Part shown: piece by piece, positions 17,062 through 24,006 of the stretch
Numbering within the stretch: the first letter of the stretch is position 1
Layout: each line of letters begins with the position of its first letter
From: Clostridiales bacterium
Lineage (GTDB): Bacteria > Bacillota_E > Sulfobacillia > Sulfobacillales > JAIMBI01
Assembly (NCBI GenBank): GCA_027318915.1
Contig: DAHVOH010000020.1
Location: 1-46,222, forward strand
Length of the DNA: 46,222 nt
Reading direction: 5' to 3'
Program-made: the position numbers and the translations under genes
The notes under the pieces: model-generated
The model's database searches: none
What the model was told of the DNA's origin: nothing
The model's input: the letters and a program-made list of their open reading frames with translations, nothing else

Positions 17062-17547
17062 TCACGACGGGTCGACCGGCGTCGCCTCCTGGCGCTCCCG
17101 GGCCTCGCGCTCCAAGGTATCAAACACGGCGATGAGAGATTCCAGTCCGATCAGCAGGGCGGCTCGGTCGGGCTCGGCCATGCGTTCGGCGACCCGGGAG
17201 AATTGCTGCACCCGTCGGTTCAGCACCAGGTCCACCAGCTGGCGCCCGTACGAGGAGAGCCGAACCCGCACCAGGCGCCGATCCTGGCGGTCACGCTCGC
17301 GCCGCACCAAATTCATGTCCACCAGGCGATCCACCAGACGCGTGGCGGCACTCTCGGTCAGACCCAGGTCCCAGGCCAGGGTACCCATGGTCTTCGGACC
17401 GCTGCCCGCCAACGCCACCAAGGCCGCCATCTGGGAGGGGCGCACGTCCAACCCGGTCAGTTCCTGCTCTTCCTCGGCATCCAAATGGCGCATGATTCGC
17501 GGAAAGAGGGCCTGAATGCGACTGACGAACGCGTCCAAGTCGGACAT
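17062..17547 (-). CDS. MarR-family transcriptional regulator
   Basis: The 161-residue protein has the MarR winged helix: recognition region LAWDLGLTESAATRLVDRLVDMNLV (about 63-87) followed by the wing RRERDRQDRRLVRVRLS, with dimerisation helices on both sides. It starts at the ATG at 17547 behind GAGGAGG. It is divergent from the hydroxyacyl-CoA dehydrogenase / enoyl-CoA hydratase pair and shares a 96-bp intergenic region that holds an inverted repeat. It most likely represses this beta-oxidation-type operon and itself, perhaps released by an acyl-CoA or aromatic ligand. Confidence 0.9.
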   Translation of the reverse strand: MSDLDAFVSRIQALFPRIMRHLDAEEEQELTGLDVRPSQMAALVALAGSGPKTMGTLAWDLGLTESAATRLVDRLVDMNLVRRERDRQDRRLVRVRLSSYGRQLVDLVLNRRVQQFSRVAERMAEPDRAALLIGLESLIAVFDTLEREARERQEATPVDPS

Positions 17548-17587
17548 GGTCTCCTCCTCGCTGCAGTATACCAGAGTGATTGCGAGG

Positions 17588-17606
17588 TATTTGCCCGCTA
17601 CAAATA
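17588..17606. promoter_or_regulatory. Candidate MarR operator
   Basis: TATTTG-N7-CAAATA is a perfect inverted repeat in the intergenic region between the divergent marR and hydroxyacyl-CoA dehydrogenase genes. Size and AT-rich half-sites fit MarR-family operators. It stands out in this GC-rich sequence. A TATAAT-like CATAATGG lies just to its right. Confidence 0.6.
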
Positions 17607-17643
17607 TCAGCGCCATAATGGCATGGAGTTGGGAGGCGGACGC

Positions 17644-18825
17644 ATGTACGTGGAACGGGTGGGCATCATCGGCGGCGGCACCATGGGCGCCGACATCGCC
17701 GCCGTGTTTCTCTTGAGCGGTATTCCGGTGCTGCTGCGGGATGTCGACGACGCGCGCCTGGCCAGGGCCCGGCAGCACGTGGAAATGCGATTGGGCGAGC
17801 GGGTCAAACGGGGGCGGCTGACCGAGCGCGAGGCCGCTCGACGCTTGACCGACCTGTCCACCACGGTGGACTGGGCTCCGTTGGGCGCGGTCGACTTGGC
17901 CTTGGAGGCTGTTCCGGAAAAAATGGAGATCAAGCGGCAGGTGTTTGCCGAGCTGGATCGGGTGCTGCCGACCTTGAGCCTCCTGGTGACGAACACCTCC
18001 GCTCTGTCCGTCGCCGCCTTGGCGGAGGAAACGGGCCGTCCGACGCGGGTCGCCGGCTTCCACTTTTTCTTTCCGGCTCACGTGATGCGGCTGGTGGAGG
18101 TGGTGTCGGGGCCCCAGACCTCCCGCGAGACTCTGGCCAGTTTGGTGCGCGTGGCCGAGGAGATTCACAAGTTGCCCGTCCGGGTGCGGGAGTGTCCGGG
18201 GTTTGTGGTGAACCGCGTCTTGATGCGGGCGTTTGCGGAGGTATTTCGATTCGCCGAGGAGACCGGACTCCCGCCCGCCGCCATTGATCGTGCGGTGGAG
18301 GAGAGTCGGGCCGTGCCGATGGGGCCGTATCGCTTGGCCGACGCACTGGGGCTCGACGTGACACTGGATGTGGCCACGACGTTGCAACGCGCTTACGGCG
18401 AGCGCTTTCGGCCGGGGGAAAGCCTGGTCCGGCTGGTGTCTATGGGTCATCTCGGCCAAAAGACGGGCAGCGGTTTTTACGAGGGCGCGGCGCCGGCCGT
18501 GGATCCCGCCGCCGTGGAGGCTGCCCGGCCGCTGGTGCGACGATTCCAGTTGGCGGCGTTTGCGGAAGCGGGCCGTTTGGTGGACGAGGAAATTGCCTCG
18601 GTGCGTGACATTGATTTGGCCATGCGGGCGGGAGCCGGCCTGCCGGAGGGTCCTCTGGCGTGGGCGGACCGGCAGGGGCTGGACGTTGTCCATCGAGACC
18701 TGGCGGCCCTAGAGCAGCAGTTCGGAGAGCGGTTCGCGAGTCCTGAGTCGCTGCTCCGCCGCGAGTCGCAGGGACGTTTGGGCGTCGCGACCGGTCGCGG
18801 ATACCACGTGTATCAAGGAGGTTAG
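17644..18825 (+). CDS. 3-hydroxyacyl-CoA dehydrogenase (PaaH/HbdA type, duplicated C-terminal domain)
   Basis: The 393-residue enzyme oxidises 3-hydroxyacyl-CoA with NAD. The N-terminal Rossmann motif GIIGGGTMGADIA (about 7-19) is followed by the catalytic-histidine region GFHFFFPAHVM and the PGFVVNRVL linker. The first C-terminal 3HCDH domain ends with GQKTGSGFYEG, and a second, partial copy ends with LGVATGRGYHVY. This two-copy C-terminus is seen in long PaaH forms. ATG at 17644 behind GGGAGGCGG. It is the first gene of an operon with enoyl-CoA hydratase; together they would carry out two successive steps of beta-oxidation or phenylacetate-type degradation. Confidence 0.9.
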   Translation: MYVERVGIIGGGTMGADIAAVFLLSGIPVLLRDVDDARLARARQHVEMRLGERVKRGRLTEREAARRLTDLSTTVDWAPLGAVDLALEAVPEKMEIKRQVFAELDRVLPTLSLLVTNTSALSVAALAEETGRPTRVAGFHFFFPAHVMRLVEVVSGPQTSRETLASLVRVAEEIHKLPVRVRECPGFVVNRVLMRAFAEVFRFAEETGLPPAAIDRAVEESRAVPMGPYRLADALGLDVTLDVATTLQRAYGERFRPGESLVRLVSMGHLGQKTGSGFYEGAAPAVDPAAVEAARPLVRRFQLAAFAEAGRLVDEEIASVRDIDLAMRAGAGLPEGPLAWADRQGLDVVHRDLAALEQQFGERFASPESLLRRESQGRLGVATGRGYHVYQGG

Positions 18826-18826
18826 C

Positions 18827-19585
18827 ATGGGCACAGTGCGGGTGAGTCGGCAAGGTCCCGTCCTTCTGGCGCAGATCGACAACCCCCCGGTCAATGCCTT
18901 GTCCGCAGACGTTTTGGACGGGTTGGAGGCCGCCCTGGACGAGGCGCGGCAGGACGGTGCCATTCGGGCTCTGGTGATTGGCGGCAGCGATCAGATTTTT
19001 GCCGCCGGGGCGGACATTCCGAGCTTCCTGGGGCAGGGCCTCACCCCGGAGGCGGCGCTGCGGCGAGGCGCGGCCGTGTTCGACGGCATCGCCGAGCTGC
19101 CCAAGCCGGTGGTGGCGGCCGTCATCGGGCACTGCCTGGGTGGAGGGCTGGAATTGATCTTAGCGGCGGATCTGCGGGTGGCGTCGCCCGACAGCCGCTT
19201 TGGCCAACCGGAAGTCCATCTCGGCATCATTCCCGGCTGGAACGGAACTGTGCGCCTGCCGCGGCTAGTGGGTCAGTCGCATGCGGCGGAACTCATCCTC
19301 ACCGGAGAGCCGATTGACGGCCGCCGTGCGTACGAGATGGGCCTGGTCAACCGACTCGCGCCCGACGACGAAGTGCTGGACTGCGCCCTGAACTGGGCGC
19401 GCCTCCTGTCGTCTCAATCAGGGGCCGCCATCGCGGAGGCCCGTGCCCTGTTGGCGCACTGGACCGAGCCCAACCCCGCCGCCCGCGAACGCGAAGCGGT
19501 CCTGCGGCTGATGGCGGGAGCCGACGCGGCCGAGGGCGTGTCGGCTTTTCTGGAACGTCGTCGTCCGCGCTTCGGGCAACGCTAA
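18827..19585 (+). CDS. Enoyl-CoA hydratase/isomerase family protein
   Basis: The 252-residue crotonase-fold protein has the oxyanion-hole motifs FAAGADIPSF (about 61-70) and CLGGGLELILAADLRVAS (about 103-120), with the catalytic-glutamate region QPEVHLGIIPGW. It hydrates 2-enoyl-CoA to 3-hydroxyacyl-CoA, the substrate of the upstream enzyme. The ATG follows the upstream stop by one base and its ribosome binding site AAGGAGG lies inside the upstream gene, so the two are translationally coupled. The 3' end overlaps the convergent membrane-protein gene by 4 bases. Confidence 0.92.
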   Translation: MGTVRVSRQGPVLLAQIDNPPVNALSADVLDGLEAALDEARQDGAIRALVIGGSDQIFAAGADIPSFLGQGLTPEAALRRGAAVFDGIAELPKPVVAAVIGHCLGGGLELILAADLRVASPDSRFGQPEVHLGIIPGWNGTVRLPRLVGQSHAAELILTGEPIDGRRAYEMGLVNRLAPDDEVLDCALNWARLLSSQSGAAIAEARALLAHWTEPNPAAREREAVLRLMAGADAAEGVSAFLERRRPRFGQR

Positions 19586-19923
19586 ACCGCGCGGCGCCGG
19601 CCGGTCGGCGTGGCGGCGCGGCGGCGCATCAGCCGCATGCGGAGCCGTCCCGGCCCCAGCATCCACTGAAAGACGAACGCGGCCCCGGATACGCCGAGGA
19701 TGGTCCAGCCAATGGCGGGATTGATGGCCCTGACGTGCAGCAGAATCCACATGAGCAGGGTCAGTCCGCCCATCCACGGCAAGGCCGGACGCCCGCCGGC
19801 TCCCGCCATGCCGGCCATCACCAAGGCGGCCACCAGTACGCCGAGCCAGAACCAGGGACCCGAGGCGATGCTGGTGGCGACGATGAGGCCGACGGCGGTC
19901 AGACGGATGAACGATTTAGCCAT
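19582..19923 (-). CDS. Small membrane protein of unknown function
   Basis: The 113-residue product has three to four hydrophobic segments (about 7-20, 25-43, 50-62 and 72-88) and a very Arg-rich C-terminus (RLRMRLMRRRAATP), so the tail should face the cytoplasm. The ATG at 19923 is preceded by GAGGGGAACTGAC. I do not recognise a family. It is convergent with the enoyl-CoA hydratase gene, with a 4-base overlap. Confidence 0.6.
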   Translation of the reverse strand: MAKSFIRLTAVGLIVATSIASGPWFWLGVLVAALVMAGMAGAGGRPALPWMGGLTLLMWILLHVRAINPAIGWTILGVSGAAFVFQWMLGPGRLRMRLMRRRAATPTGRRRAV

Positions 19924-20114
19924 GTCAGTTCCCCTCCCTCTGTTGGCGTCTGTGCCCGGTCAAAACAGAGACGCCGCCTGCTCGGTCCGGCGATTTCGCC
20001 TGAACGCGCAGGGCGGCGTCTTGGGAGCGATTCTTCGGTCGCGATCGGATGCCACCAGGCAACCTGTCGCCTCCTCAAAAGGAGAGGGGTGGAGGCCGTC
20101 GCCTCCACCCCCGT

Positions 20115-21560
20115 CTACACTCCCCCGGGCCTCTTGGCCCCCAGGAAGTGCGAAAGCCAATACGACGAGAAATAGTCGAGGTTGACTCCTGTGGCGTAAG
20201 TGTCGGCGGCGACGAATCTGCCCCCGCCCACGTAAATGCCGACGTGACTGGCACCCGGGCCGGTGGTGGAGAAGAAGACCAGATCGCCGGGCTCCAGTTC
20301 ACTGTAACTGACCGGTGTGCCGACGTCCCATTGCGCATAGGACGTACGCGGCAGGCTGATTCCGAAATGCGCGTATACGTACATGACCAAGCCCGAACAG
20401 TCGAAGCCGGTGGCGGGGGACACTCCCCCCCATTCGTAGCGGTCTCCCACCAGCGTCTCGGCGAAGCCGGCGATGGCGTTTCCGAGGCTTGTGTTGTACG
20501 ACGGTGTGGTGGGTGCTCCCCGATCGGTCGACAGGGCGCGCTGCAACGCATCGAGCGTCTGCGGGCCCACGATGCCGTTGGCGGGCAGCCCTTCATGCGA
20601 CTGGAACGACATGACGGCGGCCCGGGTATCGGGCCCGAAAATGCCGTCTTCCCCGTAGGTGTTGTAGCCCAGCGACGTCAGTTCCCGCTGGATGATCAGC
20701 ACCTCTTGGCCGGTGGAGCCCATCTGGAGATAGCCGGGCGCCGCGGCGGGCGTGCGGCTGGACATGAGCACAACCTTGTTCAAGGCGCCCAGGGTGGCCG
20801 GGCCCACTATCCCGTCGACGGCCAAACCGCTGTTGCGCTGGAACGCGTCCACCGCCGCCAGGGTCTCGGGACCGAAGATTCCATCCTGAGCCAGATGGAA
20901 TCCATGCTCGTCCAACAGCGCCTGCAAATGAGCGACGGCCGGACCGTGGTCGCCCTCCACCAGCATGCCGGGAGGTGCGCTGGCGAAGGTGGGTGACGCC
21001 TGGGAAGAGGTCGCTGTCCGTTCCAGGGCGGCCCACGTTTCCGCGCCAACAATGCCGTCGGTCGGCAATCCGTTGTCGCGCTGAAACGTTTCCACGGCCG
21101 CCAATGTGAGGGGGCCGAACTTCCCGTCCTGCGCGAGGTTCGCGCCATGGTCGTCCAACAAGGCCTGCAGGTGCGCCACCGTGGCGCCGCTGGAGCCCTC
21201 TTGAAGCTCGGTCGTCAAGACGCTGGTCAGTATGATGGAACCGGAAGGGTGGGTGCTGAGAGTGTGGGTCATCGCGGCCCAAGTTTGCGGGCCGACGACG
21301 CCATCGACCATCAACCGATGATCGGCCTGAAACCGACGGATCGCGGCCCCCAGTTGGGGCCCGTAAACACCGTCTATCTGGCCTCGGTAGTATCCCAGGG
21401 TCTCAAGATTGGCTTCCACCTGGCGGACGGCGGAGCCGCGGGCGCCGGGATAGACGGTGACATTGGCAGCCTGAACCGCCTGGCTCAACGCTGGCACCAT
21501 GGCCGCCACGACCCCCGCAGTGACCGTGGCAGTCCAGCGGAACCCGAATGTGTTCCTCAG
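20115..21560 (-). CDS. Secreted cell-wall hydrolase: four PG-binding repeats plus NlpC/P60
   Basis: Four PG_binding_1 repeats of about 70 residues come first, each ending with a GIVG-x-x-T-W/L-like motif. A C-terminal NlpC/P60 peptidase domain follows, with catalytic Cys in FDCSGLV and His in ASHVGIYVGGG. It should cut peptide cross-links in peptidoglycan. The first canonical start is a GTG at 21509, which leaves only a stub of the signal peptide. Extending in frame to a CTG at 21560, about 10 bases behind AAGG, gives RNTFGFRW, then a hydrophobic core, then an AxA-like site near QAVQA. I give that start. An ATG at 21570 with a good ribosome binding site lies in another frame. A c-di-AMP riboswitch precedes the gene. 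Confidence 0.85.
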   Translation of the reverse strand: MRNTFGFRWTATVTAGVVAAMVPALSQAVQAANVTVYPGARGSAVRQVEANLETLGYYRGQIDGVYGPQLGAAIRRFQADHRLMVDGVVGPQTWAAMTHTLSTHPSGSIILTSVLTTELQEGSSGATVAHLQALLDDHGANLAQDGKFGPLTLAAVETFQRDNGLPTDGIVGAETWAALERTATSSQASPTFASAPPGMLVEGDHGPAVAHLQALLDEHGFHLAQDGIFGPETLAAVDAFQRNSGLAVDGIVGPATLGALNKVVLMSSRTPAAAPGYLQMGSTGQEVLIIQRELTSLGYNTYGEDGIFGPDTRAAVMSFQSHEGLPANGIVGPQTLDALQRALSTDRGAPTTPSYNTSLGNAIAGFAETLVGDRYEWGGVSPATGFDCSGLVMYVYAHFGISLPRTSYAQWDVGTPVSYSELEPGDLVFFSTTGPGASHVGIYVGGGRFVAADTYATGVNLDYFSSYWLSHFLGAKRPGGV

Positions 21561-21586
21561 CTGAATTCATCCTTCCTTCTGTTTTT

Positions 21587-21710
21587 GCCTCCGGGGTTAG
21601 CTCAGGCCATTGGCCTGCGGTTAGGGGGAGAAGGAGCCCCCCTCCGGTCCGTGCCGGATTCACCGTAAAAATGGTCCCCCGTACTCCGTCAGCGGAGATT
21701 CGGCGTCTGG
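21587..21710 (-). promoter_or_regulatory. c-di-AMP riboswitch (ydaO/yuaA leader)
   Basis: Read on the reverse strand, the leader shows the conserved ydaO-yuaA blocks in order: ACGCCGAATC (21697-21706), a small hairpin, ACGGGGGACCA, ACGGTGAATCCGG, a C-rich CTTCTCCCCCTAACCGC block, then GAGCTAACCCCGGAGGC (21587-21603). This class binds c-di-AMP and switches off cell-wall hydrolase and osmolyte genes in many Firmicutes and Actinobacteria. Its place directly before a PG-binding/NlpC hydrolase is the classical arrangement. Confidence 0.92.
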
Positions 21711-21720
21711 AATACCATCA

Positions 21721-21750
21721 AGGGTAATGATTAGAGGAAAGGGTTGTCAA
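21721..21750 (-). promoter_or_regulatory. Promoter for the riboswitch and hydrolase
   Basis: On the reverse strand TTGACA (21745-21750) is followed after 18 bases by TACCCT (21721-21726). The -35 box is perfect and the -10 is weak. Transcription would start just ahead of the riboswitch aptamer. Confidence 0.5.
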
Positions 21751-22183
21751 GGGAATGTGAAGGAAGATCAAAGGAAATTCGATCCGCGCCCACGTTCCCG
21801 CCGCCGGAGGAGTGGGGCAATCGGGGACTACGTGCCCGGCATCGCAGGCCGCAGCCGAGGGCGGGAGCCGCCCGACGCCGAGCCGGCCATCGAGGCCGCC
21901 CGCGCGGCAAGATCGGCAGGTGCGGCGGCCAACCACCGACAAGGGTGAGGCCCATCCCCTCGTGCGGCGGCAAACCCTCGGCGCTGCCGAAGAAGCCTCC
22001 CCGGGCAAAAGCCCCGGAGGGGACTGGCTCCCGAACCCGGAGTAGTGACCGGGCATCTCCTCGCGACGACGGTGTGGCCGGAGATCAGCGGTGAGGCGGT
22101 CAACACGGGCGGACGGCCGACGCGGCGCCAGGGCGCGATGGACGCGCCCGCGGGGAGACCTGCAGGGGACACGGGCCAAACGC
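21751..22183. other. Intergenic region without a recognisable gene
   Basis: About 430 bases are very GC rich. Open frames on both strands are Arg, Pro and Gly rich and lack ribosome binding sites. One strong hairpin is centred on the AAAA loop at 22007-22010 (CCTCCCCGGGC before it, GCCCCGGAGGGG after it). It has no T-run on either strand. I see no known riboswitch consensus here. Confidence 0.4.
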
Positions 22184-22483
22184 TCAGCGCAGCAGGGCCT
22201 CGAGCGCCGCCCGGACGTCGTCGGAGGGGATCTCCCCGTCGTCCCGCAGGGAGAGAACTTGCTCGGCGACGCTGCAGGCGCTGACAATCCGGGAGACCTG
22301 CCGCATCGCGCCCTCAATGGCGGCCACCTGCATCAGGATGTCCCGGCAGGACTCCTGGCGTTCGACCATAGCGCGAACACCCCGCACTTGTCCCTCCACC
22401 CGGTTCAGGCGGCGCGTGATGTCTTCCTTGTCCCAGTACAGCGTTCGTTCCAGCCGTTGCTTCGACTCCGGCGCCATCGCCAA
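22184..22483 (-). CDS. CsoR/RcnR-family regulator with non-canonical ligand residues
   Basis: The 99-residue all-helical protein matches the CsoR/RcnR (DUF156) family: RLNRVEGQVRGVRAMVE (about 25-41), then ESCRDILMQVAAIEGAM. By alignment with Bacillus CsoR (C45, H70, C74), the first Cys is kept (C46). The His becomes S71 and the second Cys becomes Q75. A different cysteine, C70, stands next to the lost His. It is thus not a classical Cu(I) sensor. A persulfide sensor like CstR is possible, since that type also uses two cysteines. It ends a three-gene leftward unit divergent from the sHdr operon, which makes it the best local candidate for that operon's regulator. Confidence 0.85.
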   Translation of the reverse strand: MAMAPESKQRLERTLYWDKEDITRRLNRVEGQVRGVRAMVERQESCRDILMQVAAIEGAMRQVSRIVSACSVAEQVLSLRDDGEIPSDDVRAALEALLR

Positions 22484-22535
22484 ATCACCTCGTTAGCCTT
22501 GTTGGACACATGCAGTGCCTTCGGAGCCGGCCTCC

Positions 22536-22883
22536 TCAAGGAGCACCCAGGACTCCCCCGCGCCAAGCCTCATCCAGGCGGCGATTCCACTGGTCCCAAG
22601 CTTCTGGGGTTGGGAGGGATTCCAGCAGCCACGTGAGATACCACAGTGTCGCACGCAGTTCCTGTTCTTCGCAACCTAAATCACTCGCGATCTGCGGCAC
22701 GGCGGAATGAGCCTCCAGCCGCTTGACCAGGTCGGCCAGCGGCATGCCCGACCGGCGGAGGTATGGATGGCCCTCGTGCAAGCCCGCTTGCTGCCCGATT
22801 TGGCGGAAGATGACCCAGAGCGGAAAGTCGCGCCGACTGCGGTTGTCCACCCAGTATTCCGTCCGCAGGGTCGCCTCATCCAT
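22536..22883 (-). CDS. Hypothetical protein with a possible helix-turn-helix
   Basis: The 115-residue product starts MDEATLRTEYWVDNRSRRDF at an ATG behind AAAGGAG. The segment LVKRLEAHSAVPQIASDLG then EEQELRATLWYLTWLLESL looks like a small helical domain with helix-turn-helix character. I do not recognise the family. It lies between the CsoR-like gene and another unknown gene on the same strand, with short gaps of 52 and 42 bases, so the three are probably one transcript. Confidence 0.6.
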   Translation of the reverse strand: MDEATLRTEYWVDNRSRRDFPLWVIFRQIGQQAGLHEGHPYLRRSGMPLADLVKRLEAHSAVPQIASDLGCEEQELRATLWYLTWLLESLPTPEAWDQWNRRLDEAWRGGVLGAP

Positions 22884-22925
22884 GGGCCGGCTCCTTTCGC
22901 TCAGTCGCACATACTCCCGCCGGTA

Positions 22926-23276
22926 TCATGACTCAAGCCCCGCGGGGTCACCGTCGGCCGAATCGCCCGGAAACCACAATTCGCCCAACTCCCGGTCGCC
23001 GTCCGTGCGCCCCTGCAGAAGCAGCCGATAGTCGCGATCGGCGCGGGTGACCTCCAACTGCCAGTGACCGACCGACGGTGGACGACCGGGACCCTGCGGC
23101 TCCAGAGGAGCCCGGATGGCGATGCTGTAGCCCTCGATCGGCTCGTAGTAGGGCAGGTGGTCCATCTGGCCGAAATTGATGTGGCGAAGCGCCTCGTTGA
23201 TCGCCTTGAGCGACGGGGCTAAGAGGGGGAAGTACGTCCCCATCTCGTCGAGGGACCGGGTCAGGCTGGTCGGCAT
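22926..23276 (-). CDS. Hypothetical protein, first gene of the leftward unit
   Basis: The 116-residue product starts MPTSLTRSLDEMGTYF behind AGGGGGTGACGGC. It has no membrane segment, no cysteine and no motif I recognise. The segment FGQMDHLPYYEPIEGYSIAIRAPLE suggests a small alpha/beta fold. It is divergent from the sHdr operon, with the shared control region 23277-23491 between them, and it precedes the CsoR-like regulator in the same direction. A role linked to sulfur metabolism is only inferred from position. Confidence 0.6.
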   Translation of the reverse strand: MPTSLTRSLDEMGTYFPLLAPSLKAINEALRHINFGQMDHLPYYEPIEGYSIAIRAPLEPQGPGRPPSVGHWQLEVTRADRDYRLLLQGRTDGDRELGELWFPGDSADGDPAGLES

Positions 23277-23323
23277 GCCGTCACCCCCTGCGCAAAAAAG
23301 TATCTGACGTCACCCTCATATCA

Positions 23324-23352
23324 TTGCATTTTTCCCTGGGTATGAGTATAAG
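23324..23352 (+). promoter_or_regulatory. Promoter of the sHdr operon
   Basis: TTGCAT (23324-23329) and TATAAG (23347-23352) are spaced by 17 bases. Transcription would start near 23358, leaving a leader of about 135 nt before the first gene. The GGGTATG half of an inverted repeat overlaps the spacer. Confidence 0.65.
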
Positions 23353-23377
23353 GGAGACTAAGACAACACCCATACCC
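23338..23377. promoter_or_regulatory. Candidate operator at the sHdr promoter
   Basis: GGGTATG (23338-23344) and CATACCC (23371-23377) form a perfect 7-bp inverted repeat, with centres 33 bp apart (about three helical turns), flanking the -10 box and start site. GGGTA/TACCC half-sites resemble those bound by CsoR/CstR-type repressors, and a CsoR-family gene is encoded next door. Confidence 0.5.
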
Positions 23378-23414
23378 GTACCGGATTATTTGAGATTCGC
23401 GGATGCGATCGAAG

Positions 23415-23476
23415 CAGTTCGGGAACTGTGCCTCGAATACGGATGAGAGACCAAGGAATCCCCGCGCGCTCGGGGA
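23415..23476 (+). promoter_or_regulatory. Two hairpins in the sHdr operon leader
   Basis: CAGTTC-GG-GAACTG (23415-23428) and TCCCCG-CGCGCT-CGGGGA (23459-23476) are perfect stems in the 5' leader. The second ends right before the ribosome binding site AAGGAGGAAAGG of the first gene. They may stabilise the long mRNA or tune translation. No known riboswitch class is recognised. Confidence 0.45.
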
Positions 23477-23491
23477 AGGAGGAAAGGTCAG

Positions 23492-23956
23492 ATGCAGGAC
23501 CGCTTGGCCATTATCTGTTCAAAGGGCTCGCTCGACATGGCGTACCCGCCCTTTGTGCTGGCCACAGCCGCCGCCGCCATGGACATGGAGAGCATGTTGT
23601 TCTTCACCTTCTGGGGACTCGACATCATCAACAAGCACAAGATCGACCAGCTCGAGGTCTCGATCGCCGGAAATCCCGGCATGCCGGCCATGGCCAAAGT
23701 GGCGGGGATGGTACCGTTCGGCACGCGCATGGTCTCGACGATGATGAAGACGCAATTTGCCAACGCCAAAGTGATGCCCATCCGGGAATTTGTCAGCACC
23801 GCCCATGAGATGGGGGTCCATATGGTGGCGTGCCAGATGTCCATGGGCGTGCTGGGCATGGCGCGCGAGGATCTGGTGCCCGAGGTGGAGGACGTGGTGG
23901 GAGCGGCAACGTTTCTGGACTTTGCCAAGGACGCCAAAATCAGCTTGTTCGTCTGA
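23492..23956 (+). CDS. DsrE-family sulfurtransferase (DsrE3-like)
   Basis: The 154-residue protein belongs to the DsrE/F/H-like family. It has C9 near the N-terminus, the FFTFWGLDIINKHK block (37-50) and the conserved Cys in ACQMSMGVLG (C114), the persulfide-carrying site in DsrE2/DsrE3 proteins. It lacks the extra membrane segments of DsrE2, so a soluble DsrE3-like carrier is more likely. It is the first gene of the sHdr operon, behind AAGGAGGAAAGG. By analogy with known sHdr organisms it should relay sulfane sulfur between rhodanese, TusA and the sHdr complex. Confidence 0.85.
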   Translation: MQDRLAIICSKGSLDMAYPPFVLATAAAAMDMESMLFFTFWGLDIINKHKIDQLEVSIAGNPGMPAMAKVAGMVPFGTRMVSTMMKTQFANAKVMPIREFVSTAHEMGVHMVACQMSMGVLGMAREDLVPEVEDVVGAATFLDFAKDAKISLFV

Positions 23957-24006
23957 GCGACCGGTCCCGATTGAGTCTAGGACGCCACAGCGGGGGGGAA
24001 GTGTCG

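Noticed and set aside
21996..22022. Strong hairpin with AAAA loop as a terminator or riboswitch part
   Set aside because: No T-run on either strand and no match to a known riboswitch consensus.
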